Shown here: positions 1-10,500 of the stretch, piece by piece
Layout: each line of letters opens with the position of its first letter
Numbering within the stretch: position 1 is the stretch's first letter
From: Ichthyophonus hoferi
Lineage: Eukaryota; Opisthokonta; Ichthyosporea; Ichthyophonida; Ichthyophonidae
DNA: 24,482 bases
NCBI GenBank assembly: GCA_002751075.1
Contig: NAOQ01000675.1
Coordinates: 4,520 to 29,001, forward strand
Direction of reading: 5' to 3'
Program-made: the position numbers and the translations under genes
The notes under the pieces: model-generated
Seen by the model: only the letters and a program-made list of their open reading frames with translations
Databases searched by the model: none
What the model was told of the DNA's origin: nothing

Positions 1-3000
1 TCCTGTGTGACGTCTTGCCTTGCTTGGCTGATGTAAGCCATCTATACATCTCATTTGAATGCTATGTCTCTCCAACCACCCCCCCCCCCCCCTCTTGCTA
101 CATATTGATGCATAGTTTCTTCTGCCTCATTGTACACACGCGCACATATATATATATATATACTGATTGTATTCCGACTCTATGTGCACAGATTAAAGAC
201 AATGACCAAGCCCTACACAAGAGTAATGCCCAAAAGGAAGCAGAGGTGGGTGAGACATTGATGATGAAACAACTCCTAACCTATCCACCGATAACGTCCA
301 AGTATTTCCCGTTAATTTATATCACTATAATAGGTTCTAGCTATAATGTTTCTTTGCTCAGGGCCTATGACCTTATGGTGGTCAGTAGGCCAGCTCCTGC
401 TGCACCATAGCCCATGACTCTTAAATGTAAAAGGGATGAACGGGGTAGCTCTCAACAATATATCTTAGCAGCATGCACGCGAGCCTGGACTGGCAGGGAA
501 TGTGCATCATAGATCTGACAATAGAGTGTGATGGTGCGCAGGCTAAAGTGGAGAATACGAGCATTATCCTAGGGGCCCAGCAACTGGCCCTAGAACTACT
601 GACCAACTTGGCAGCCGTGAGTGAAGGTATGTGCGAGTAGTAGAGTAGTAGTAGGTATATCGCCATGGTAGGAGGATAGCTTGGTTATCTGGAAGGAGTG
701 TGTAGTGCCCATTGACCGCATTTATTATTACACCATGAGTCGAGCCATTAGATGTATATGTTTTGTATATTTATTGTTGAGTGAGGAAATGATGACTTAG
801 CTTCGCGGGTTCTTTATGTTCTGATTATGAATAAAGTGGCTGTGGTTATGAACTGTCATGTTTGGGCCAGTTTTTGAATGTACATTTAAAAATTAATTTA
901 AAGAATGAAATTGCATGCAAATATTCATTTCATGCACATAGATAGGAGCATGACTTTGGGAGTTATATTTGATTAAGTGGCACTGGTGCTGATGGTAGGT
1001 CAACAGGTTCAAGGGAACTAACTAATGCATGAATCTAGAGGAGGAATGGGAGGAGGTAGAGGTTCAAGACGACGAGGAAATGGGCGACAGCGACGCTGTA
1101 GACATGGCAGACGATCAGGTCGACCAGGATGCAGAGGCGGATACCAGAGTGGCTCCTTCATGGGCCCCGGTCCTGGCTTCTAGTGGTGTGCCTGCTTTGG
1201 TAAGGGACGTGTAGTATGTATTGTAGCTATGGTATTTGGTAGATATTATGCAATTAATCTGATAGCTAAAGCATTTACAACTGGACTCTATTGGAATGGC
1301 TTATTACGGATTACCAGTGTTGGTGACAATATTCTTGCCAGGTATAGCTCTTTCTCTTAGCCGGCCCACATGAAGGATTCGTCTAGATCTATAAATATTC
1401 ATAGCAATGGGCCCTACTATACTGACTTAACATTATACAGGTCCTGCAATGTTGCCAGTGTGCACCCTCCCATACGTACCAGGTGCTATCGTCTGGAGTC
1501 CACGGTAAGGACTTATTGGAAGGATTCAATGCTTTACAACTGCGCGCCTTGAGTGCCCTTAACAATATGTTACTAGTGAGTTGCCCCCTTTACTCTGCCT
1601 CATACCATTTGCTACCTCAGAAGTATTGCATGCATATTCGTTCATTTGACCTTTACTGTGCAAACAAATATCCTTCATATTTTATCTTTTACACGCGAGC
1701 TATTTATTTGTAAGGCTGCTACTATAAAGCGAGGGGGATTCATGGATATTAACCTGACACAAAGGCTATAATCTACATATATTTTGTTGATTTTTCTTTC
1801 TTTATTAAGCATCTTTTTCTCTACACCACTTCTTATAAAACTTTATACCTACAACTTCTTTCTTCACACTCACAATGTTTTCCATGGAATTTGTCCCACC
1901 CATGTTGTCTGATACACTGCTATTATGAGTCCCCGACAATAATTCTAACCTCCTTTTAGGCGGATGAAATCCCAGGCATGCAACTGATTGGCATGGAGGA
2001 CAGCTGGGCTGCTTTGAGTCCCCTATTGCCCCACATTCTCCCAGCAGGTTAGTCATTAATTCACAGCTATTCTACTTCGCACCATTATATTGTAAACTGT
2101 ACTACGTTCTAACGTAAGTCACCACCACAGCTCTTTCACCTGATCTGACTTCGTCATTAACTACAACCGTATGGACACTTCTACGTAGGGTGGCTTCCAA
2201 GCCAGCCCTGGCTTCTGCCTTTGTAGGTATCTGTAGAGTTGGTTTTCTTCTAGATATGCATCATATTAGTCTACCTAAACATGGATCAATCTTTGCCATC
2301 CTAAAGGGTTGTTTGTGCTCCATTTTTCGTATGTGTAGGTGAATATCCACACTCATATTTATTGAAAACCATATTCGTCAAGTTGTATTGGTCTAATAAA
2401 TTTATTTGCTGTATGCGTGCCCTTGTAGCACAAGAGTGAACAACTTGCTGTTCAGTTAAAGGCTTCCTAACAAAAGAGAGGTTGCATTTTGTGGCTTCTC
2501 ACACGAGTACTTAGCGTGATAGGCCAGGCGGTCGGGGCTTGTGACCCACAACTAACAATGTTTTTGCACCAGAACCCTTCAGCCGAGTGCATGCATGGGC
2601 TCTTGCTTCTAACCAATGGAGATGAGGCCACTAGGGTGAATGTGGTTGGCATTATCGGAACACTCAGCAAGATGCCCACCCTCCAGGCAGGGCTCATGGT
2701 AAGCCATGTTACTAATGATAAACCAAGCTATATTAGAACTGATGAGCTATTATTGCTTAGAGATATTCCTGTCGGATCTATTAAACATGTTGTAATCATT
2801 TCAGCCTTTTATTTTATTTTATTTTTCCCTAATCATATTCTATACCAGCAATGGTCTATGTAACACTGACTGATGGCTACACAGGATATGGCACAAATAC
2901 TATCCCGATCGCTTGAGGATGAAAGCTTGGCTGTTGTGGCAGAGGCTCTCAATAGTATTTATGATGGGTTCGATGAGGCAAACAGTGCAGTAGCCGTGCG

Positions 3001-3409
3001 CGAGACACAGCTGTTGGAGAAGATGCAGGCAATGCTCCCCACACTGAAAAAGAAGGTATGTTCCTACTTATCACACATCTGCTTCCGTTATATATCTTAT
3101 TCTAATATTATCTTTACATGTACGTGTTTATGTACTTTCTCTCTTCCCAAACATGTTGACTATGCCGTTCAGGTTCAATCTAATCGAACACCCATGTTTT
3201 TATTTTCCTCTGTCTCTACCTCCTTATTAGTTACAGTCACATTCCCTTTTTATTTAACGATATAATCATTTCAACTGCTCTAATATACGTTTGTTATTAC
3301 CCAGTTTTCCAAGGACCGTAAATCACTCCCAGCTGCTGTGGCCGCCCGTCTGAGTGATGCTATATTCAACCTGCCACGATTTGTGGAATATTGGAGGTCA
3401 ATGTCATAA
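1..3409 (+). CDS. HEATR3: HEATR3/SYO1-like HEAT-repeat protein, 3' part (multi-exon)
   Basis: HEATR3 (Syo1 in yeast) is the adaptor that co-imports ribosomal proteins uL18 and uL5 and hands them to the 5S RNP. Exons read: 1-32 (partial), 192-245, about 449-626, 1039-1199, 1483-1575, 1960-2047, 2131-2226, 2481-2698, 2885-3055 and 3305-3409 (TAA 3407-3409). All have GT..AG borders, and phases agree from about 473 onward. Family landmarks in order: AQQLALELLTNL (human AQQTALEIIVNM), an acidic EEEWEEVEVQDDEEM stretch (human DDEWEEL), GFNALQLRALSALNNML (human NTIQCRALFCLQSL), ATRVNVVGIIGTL (human VRVNVVSILGI), SLAVVAEALNSIYDGF (human SLVVAGEALDALFDVF), and a final LPRFVEYWRSMS (human LRRFIAYQE). 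The gene enters the window already under way, so its amino terminus is missing. These similarities come from memory of the human protein, not a search. Confidence 0.77.
79..162. repeat. Poly-C run and (TA)n microsatellite in a HEATR3 intron
   Basis: A run of 14 C lies at 79-92 and an alternating TA run at 145-162, both in the intron between the exons ending at 32 and starting at 192. They are likely length-variable between individuals. Confidence 0.9.
246..626 (+). other. HEATR3 junction with unresolved splice choice
   Basis: The exon at 192-245 ends in phase 0 before GTGGGTGAG; a second donor GTGAGA lies at 250. The next sure coding stretch runs in frame from about 473 to 626 (AQQLALELLTNLAAVSE, then a GTATGT donor in phase 1). 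Its acceptor is not clear. AG at 447-448 keeps phase 0 but has a poor pyrimidine tract. AGs at 467-468 and 470-471 look better but need phase 2, perhaps through a small extra exon after the TTTGCTCAG acceptor at 354-361. Transcript data would decide; the gene call does not depend on it. Confidence 0.45.
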
Positions 3410-3457
3410 GACATTAGTGCAGTTTTAGGAAATGATTAATGGAAAGTGTGTCCAGTC

Positions 3458-3463
3458 AATAAA
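3458..3463 (+). promoter_or_regulatory. Polyadenylation signal of the HEATR3 gene
   Basis: A canonical AATAAA lies 49 bases after the HEATR3 stop codon, in a short AT-rich 3' UTR. The distance and strand fit a poly(A) signal. Confidence 0.6.
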
Positions 3464-4557
3464 GTATGAATATGCCATATATATTTAAATGATCTGCAAT
3501 GTGGCTAAAAGTATATTGTTTTGATCGAACCAAACTATTAAATTTGGGACAGAAGGTAGAAAGCATATATGAAATAAAAATTAAGTTTACTGTATATCTA
3601 TTTGGTTATCATTATATAACAATGGGCTTAGCTGAAGAAGTCATAAGGCCATTCAGAGTAGGCCTGGAAAGATTAACTATATAATCAGGTTGACCAGCCA
3701 TACATAATGTATATTTAAGGACTAGTGTATCTATTCGTCTAAAGCCTAACTTGGTAAATCAGTTTATAGAAATATTTCAGCCTTTATTCAGTATCTGATA
3801 GGGCAGGCTTGGTGCACATTTTAATGGGGGATGCCAGGGTTCATACAGACATATAGGCACGTTTCACGTTATTGGTGGTGTGCGGGAGCTAATTTTATGT
3901 ATAATAATTGCATGAACAGCCGGGCTATCAAACAGCCGCTTCATTGAGTATGGTGGTAAGAGCAGAATGTTGTGGATAATCAACATTATAGTCATTGCAG
4001 TAATTACAATAGCTGGGCACACGATTAAAAACAGAATGAACTTGAGCATCTATGTACATGAATCATAACAAAATGTGTCTATGAAGTATTGATCTTTTCA
4101 ATAGATCAATTGGTCTATATAATAACATGTTTACATACGAAGTCAAAAGATTGGATTGTTTGGAGTCAATATCACATTGTCACTACATCTTTATTGTTAA
4201 AGCCAAGAAAATATAAGGGAAGTCACAGTTTGTACTAAGAATTAATATATTATATGATCAACAAAATATAGCCAGAGTTTTTATTTTTATTATGAAATGT
4301 AGTAAGGAAACAATACAGTGATGAAGCCTTCCATCTATATATGGTTATTAAATATAGATTGAGCTCGTCATATCTACGAAACTACTCAATTGGCCAATAT
4401 ACAAAACCATTTAATTGTTACTGGCTGATTGGTTTCCTAAACTTGTATGTAGCCGAGGTCCTCTGGTAATAACTAATGCTCAACCAGTTGCGAGTAACCA
4501 AAGAATAGTGGCCTTTGTGATGACTCAAAACTGTAGACACCATAAATTGCTATAGGC
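3464..4557. other. Convergent intergenic space between HEATR3 and HAUS6
   Basis: AT-rich sequence between two tail-to-tail genes. Several ORFs of about 60 codons lie here on both strands (for example 3499-3684 + and 3864-4049 -). None shows flanking splice logic, family motifs or continuation, so I treat them as chance. It probably contains the end of the HAUS6 3' UTR. Confidence 0.6.
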
Positions 4558-4563
4558 TTTATT
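4558..4563 (-). promoter_or_regulatory. Possible polyadenylation signal of HAUS6
   Basis: TTTATT on the + strand reads AATAAA on the - strand, 374 bases after the HAUS6 stop. It is the nearest canonical hexamer I see on that strand, so the 3' UTR would be about 0.4 kb. A variant signal nearer the stop is possible. Confidence 0.4.
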
Positions 4564-4936
4564 ACATATAGCGGACTACAGATACAATGTCAGTAACATC
4601 CTCATGACGACTAACAAAAATATTCACTTTTCATGATGACTGACTTTCAGGTTTTTCAATTAGAATATGACTCTATGTAACAGTTGGTCCTATAGCATGT
4701 GTTCATGATTGTGGATGCTAGCTTGCAAAAACATAAGTATAAATAATATGTGTAAATGTGCATTTTACGTACATATCATGCGCAAAAACAATACTCAGTA
4801 TATACAATATTCAATATTATTATATATAGCTGTCCTTAAGGAATGAAATTAACTACAGTGTCGCTTCATAATACAATAATAGTCTCCATTTATAAACGGG
4901 ACCATGACAAGGTTCTATGTGAGGTGAGAGACAGAT

Positions 4937-7548
4937 CTACAGCTGGTCGTCAGACAATGGCTCTGTACTCATGAAAGAATGATCTTCATTACCCAATAAT
5001 TTCTCTTCTCCAGGTCCTGACAGCCAATCGGCATGGACCAAGGTGCTATTATTATTCCACTCATCTAATAGGCTCATATCTTGTTCATCAGTACCTTTGC
5101 TACCCACTTCCAATGAAGTCGATAGATTATTCTGAACAGATGGATCATCCTCCACCAATGATTGTTGCTCATTCTCAGTAAGCTCGCCATTTTTTATGGT
5201 TATTTGTTGAGCAGGAGAATGCACATGATTTTCGGAATTGGTCGCGATTTCCTGCATATCATCCACAAAACTACAAGGAGGGGTGTGATGGGTCATCTCT
5301 TGGTCCTCGCCCTGGTCAACTTCACTATTGGTTGAGGCGAATGAATCATCTACTCCCATGGGAGTCATTGTCTTGGGAGAGCCTGGAGTCTTCTCAAAGA
5401 CAAGACGTCGGGTAATATGACTGGTGGTCGGTAGAGCTGTGGTCACACTGCCTGCATAGGGACTGTACGTTGGCATGGGTGGGCTGGCCATTAGGTGGCT
5501 TCGTGTCATTGTCAAGGCGGTCGTCACCTCTATGTATGTAGTAGTGCAAGTGTAAAGAGCGAGGAAGAAGGACAATGTGGAGGTGAGTTACCTTATCTTA
5601 TAGAAAACCTAATACCCTCTATGACTTCGGAAGGCTTAGCAGGTAGGGTGACGTAATGAGAAATCACTGTATATGTACAGAGTATATGATTGGATGGGGG
5701 TCATATAATTGCCCACTATTAGCAGCATGCTATATATCTATATATGGTTATCTTATAGAAAATATTCAAACAGAAGTGTGATTTATTGTAGTAAGAAAAT
5801 TAAGGTTAAGTGGGGAGGCAGAAAGATAAAAAAGACAAAAGAGATAGGAGAAAGAAATAGAAGGAGAGGGAGATGTCCAAAAACACAGGCAGATGTAAGA
5901 AATAAAAAATTAAAAGGAAACCTCAATTAGTCCGACACATATACATGCCAGGCACACTTATTATCTATCCAGCAGGCTCTCTTGCCATATTTCCTACCTA
6001 CAACTACAAAGACACATGAAAGTGGTGTTATAGGGATCCACACTCTTTCTCATGCATCCATAGCTTATATCTACAACCATTATCCTATCTTTGGGGCTCT
6101 CTATACCTTCTTTGATTGACCGTTCACAGGGCCGTTTGACATTAGGACGGGTAGGATATGGATTGCTGGATATATCGATCTAGAGTAGTGATAAAGTGAG
6201 CTAGGGGTCACAATACATGGCGTGACGTAATAACCATCAATAAAAACATAATAAATGATAGCATTACATAAAGATAAAGCAATCAACTTAGGATGTGTGT
6301 ATAGAAACCAATAGAAAGAGAGGAGAGATAATCAGATAAAGCAAGAGGATGGGTGCATAGAAACCAATAGAAAGAGAGGAAAGATAATCAGATAAACCAA
6401 TAGAAAGAGAGGAGAGATAATCAGATAAAGCAAGAGGATGGGTGCATAGAAACCAATAGAAAGAAAGGAAAGATAATCAGATAAACCAATAGGATGGCGC
6501 ATAAGGACATAGCCTTCCCCTCGGGTGGTCAATAACAACTGTATTTCTAGCACATACACCTCTTGCTTTATAACCTAAGCCATCATGTATCCCTACCGGT
6601 ATCCATAACAACCACTCACCCTACTGACCTTGGAATTCGCAACATCTCCAGTATTTGTTACCCTATACCATAGACATTACCAGTTAGTTAGTGATAATAA
6701 AGACCAGGCCTCCCCTGCCCCACTCCTAGATCGTTTGCTCTCTTCCTCTGCCTCTTCATGCCCGCCCTGGTACACACATTTGCACACAGACAAATATGAG
6801 CATTTGCCCACACAGCCATCCACCTATCCACAGCAAAAAACATAAACACATGCGATAAACCAACCTCTCCTACAACACACCTATTTGACATTGACCCAGA
6901 CGAAATAAAATTTCTTTTTCGTTGATCAGGGGCTCGCCCTTTGCCTCTTATAGTAGCGGGCTCATACACATGATGGGGTAGGGCCCGAGGGGCAGCGGAA
7001 GAGAAGGACTGGGAGTGGTAAGACTGTCGTGCTGTATACTGGGCCTGGGCCTGCTGCTCTAGCTCCCATCTCGCATCCATCAGCCATTGTGCATTTGGTT
7101 GGTTTGCTGTGGTAACAGGGTGAGGGAGGAAGGGAGGGGTAAGCGAATGATCTAGCTGGATCAGGACATCCCTACAAGGGGAAGAGGTGGGTTGGGCCAT
7201 AATGTTTTAATACTAAACCCTTTAAGCCCTTGCATCTATGTATGTACTTGCGTAGGTATAGTTTACTATCCATATATTATAGATGTGTATTTATGAACAG
7301 AAAGAATACATATTGTGTGCCCGCAGAGACAAAGAGAGAGAAAATGAAGAAGAGAGAGGGGTGGGGCATCATGATCATACCATGCCTTGCTGTCGCTGTG
7401 GTGTCAACCTCCAAGGCCACCGAGTTAGCCTCGGGGACTATAAGCATGTCCGCTATCCAGGTAGGGGTGATCCCAGTCTGTATGTACACCATCCAGTCAG
7501 CCAGCATCTTCGTAGATACAATACCTTATCTGTCACTAGGTCTACCGG
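4937..7548 (-). CDS. HAUS6: HAUS6 carboxy-terminal exons, low-complexity tail
   Basis: Exon 7477-7381 reads TGITPTWIADMLIVPEANS and onward. Exon 7171-6881 carries LTPPFLPHPVTTANQPNAQW and then DARWELEQQ, matching the one conserved motif of the animal carboxy half (human NPFLTRNQIPRTPENL..RSSWRKAIE). A 62-base exon at 6766-6705 fits phase 2 in and phase 1 out (AGMKRQRKRANDLGVGQGRP). The last exon, 5529-4937, is Ser/Thr/Pro- then Asp/Glu-rich with SP/TP sites such as EKTPGSPKTMTP, the kind of disordered tail that mitotic kinases modify in HAUS6. A further 24-base candidate at 7548-7525 (PVDLVTDK) is phase 0 on both sides. How 7477-7381 (phase 1 out) joins 7171 (phase 2 needed) is unresolved. 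Confidence 0.75.
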
Positions 7549-10500
7549 CTGCAGCCTCCTTGCAGGCCTAGCATATAGCATGATCACCAACATCCCTGCC
7601 TCTATCTACCCACCCCTTGTCCTCACCCACAAGAGCCTACCCCCTCTAATTGCCATACATCTGCGTACAGGTTGTCCTATCCGACCATTTGCCGGCCCTT
7701 TAATTTCCTCTCAACCTATACCAACCTACCTGAATTGGCTTGGTAGAGTGCGGTGATGTAAATAGAGAGTGGGGCGGGGAGTACGCGCTGAGTCTATTGG
7801 ATGGGAGAGCCAAATAGACAGTCAGGAAAGATATTGCCACAACAGGAAGCAAACCACAACATCATTCGAGTATTGGCATATCCTTTGCTTGCTAGCTATA
7901 TATATATATATAAAAAGGAATGAATTGGAGAAATGTCATGCTCTAAGATAGGCTGCATGTAAATGAGACTACAGAGAGGTGGGGGTAAAGATATAGTAGG
8001 CAGGAGGCTGTCCCCACACCACCCACAGAGCTCATCCACACCACAAGACTGAGGGTATAGAGGGGCATATCGTAAACCTGTATTGCTCGTCCGCGTCACT
8101 CCGCCGTTGGGTAAGCTTCACCTTGGCCAATCTATGCAAGAGACAATAAAAGATGAGAACGTATGTAAGAGAGAGCAGGGGGCTCACCATAAGAAGATGA
8201 TATGAACCAATAGATTCACCCGAGAATCCAAAGCAAGAAGGGATTGGCTCTTTCCATCCTGACATGGCATGTTAGACCATATACTGTAATATTAATCTAA
8301 TCATATTGCCTCTCTAACCTACCTCTCACGGCATTTATCCAGATTATCCTGCACCTCATCCTTAAGAGTATTCAATGTGGTCACTAATGATTGGGCACTA
8401 GTTACATTCCGTCTGTGGGCGTCCTCATGCAGACCCAGCAAATGAGCCACATCAGAGTTGACGGCTGACCATTGGCTATCCGCTCTGTGTCCATTCAATA
8501 GGTTCACCCCGACAGCGGCTATTCCAATCAGAGAGGCCAGGCCTACCCCTTGCTCGGTTACCAATGGGACCAGAGCTTTCTATATGCAGTTGGAAAAAAA
8601 CATTAAACTGGTTTGAGCGTGGGCAGGCTAGTCAAAAACAAGTATTAGATAAGAGAGAGAGGGCCAGAAGGGGGCAGAGAGGGAGCTGGCGTAATCTAAC
8701 CACAGGAGACAACAGGAGATAAGGGATGCCTAGCAAGGACACAAAGTGGCAAGCAGGGCGGGGGGGGGAGGTACTGATTGTAGAAAGAGATAGAGCTTAC
8801 TTAGGCTGGGTAGAGAGCCAGGAGGATAGTGTGCACATATAGGTTTGAGTTTGTATACATACATAGAAGGAATCAGAGCCCATATAAAGGTTGGGCACAT
8901 GTGATAGATATAAGATATAAGCATATCTGTAGGCAGTATGATAGCGAGACACACCAGCATGTATTTCACAAACCTACCCTAGTCATAAAGGCCTGCCACT
9001 GCTACGTATGAGTCATATTCACACCAAGGTTCCTATCCTAGCCACGCCATGTATCGTGGTTACTTTGCATTATCTGATATAGGCAACTATGGATATTACT
9101 GATTGAGAAGGGTTTAGTCTAGAGGTGGGAAAGGGTGGGGAAGGGGGAGCAGGGCATTCACAAACCAAAGAGGGGGCTGAGGCCTCAGTCAGGGTAGGGG
9201 TCAAGGGTCGGTCAGGGGCCACCACATCTAGCACATAACGATGGCCCTTCTCTCCTACCATCCACTGCATCATATCTATAGGGAAGGAGGAAGAGAGTCA
9301 GGTCAGGGGTAGCAGTCAGATGTATACATATAACTCTAGGTAGGACTTTAATGTACATAGGCCATACAGGATACTGGGCTATGATGATGCAAACGGTCCT
9401 TCTATTGAAAGGCGGTGTCACGCCGTGCCCCTGATCATGTCTGTGTATCCATCCCTATATACAGCCAGCTACCCACCCATGTCAGGCACAGCTGCCCGTC
9501 TCCACGTCATTAACTGATGATGTACTTCCCTAAACGCCTCCACACGGGCCAGTCTATTTTGGTCATTTTGTTGTGATTGATTTTCTTTCAATAAGTCTAG
9601 ACTGGTTTGAAGTTGTCTCTGTGGGATCAGGGTGTATGGTGGGAATAGGTAAAGGTGGAGAGAGAAGTCGACCAAGAAGATGCAGCAAATAAATGAAAGA
9701 AGGTATGGTCCAGTCAGGGGTAGAGTATTCATTACCGATCATGGTTAAAGAAAGGACCGCTGGGAAGGACTATGCATTTATATGTATATGTATGTGTATA
9801 TGTATGTATATGCAGATGTATGTATATACAATATAGGGGGCGGAGTAACAGGAAATATGCGGTTTTGATTAGGTGAATATAGGAGTATACTAGATAATAG
9901 ACAATGTAATATTACTGGTTATATACATGTAAAAGCAAAGGTGAGAAGCAAGCAAGAGCACAAGGCCACCCACCTCTTTCTGGGCCCAAGCACGATACTC
10001 ATTAGTAAGTGATTGTGAGTAGGTTAACCACAGCTCCTGGGTCTTGCTATTGACGCCCGCCTGTGCCACAAAGTCAACTGTTGCTTTGGCCTTATGGTGC
10101 TGCCAAGGAAGGGAAGGCGAGAAGGTGAGCCAGAGAAAGAAGAATGGGAGGACATGGCCGGCCCTACTGCCATACATAGCCCCACTCATTTAAAGGCGCA
10201 TAGAAGGCTTGGTAAGCGGTGCATAGTAAAATAGCATAATGATATAATAACACAATAACATAACAACCTAATTACATAATAACATAATAATACAATAATA
10301 TAATAATATAATAACAATCACATACCAACATAATAACATAATAACGAAATAGCATAATAATATAATAATAGTATGGTATGGGTGTCACTAATCTTATTAT
10401 AGCTGGGTAATGATTGGTCAGCGGTGTATCGGGTGAATAAAAGGGTAAGGATGGATTGCAGAGAACTTAAGAAAGATATCTTGGTGTACAGGGATCTAGT

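Noticed and set aside
828-835. AATAAA-type hexamer inside a HEATR3 intron
   Set aside because: Could signal early polyadenylation, but isolated hexamers are common in AT-rich introns and nothing else supports it.
1805-2056. 83-codon - strand ORF
   Set aside because: It lies opposite HEATR3 exon 1960-2047, whose + strand frame fits the gene; no independent support.
6332-6559. Hydrophobic ORF on the - strand (repeated LIISPLFLLVYLII)
   Set aside because: Its periodic peptide is the translation of the 89-base tandem repeat in a HAUS6 intron.
7283-7756. 157-codon ORF on the + strand with several Cys and His
   Set aside because: It overlaps two phase-matched HAUS6 exons on the other strand and has no motif or splice partner; it is a shadow.
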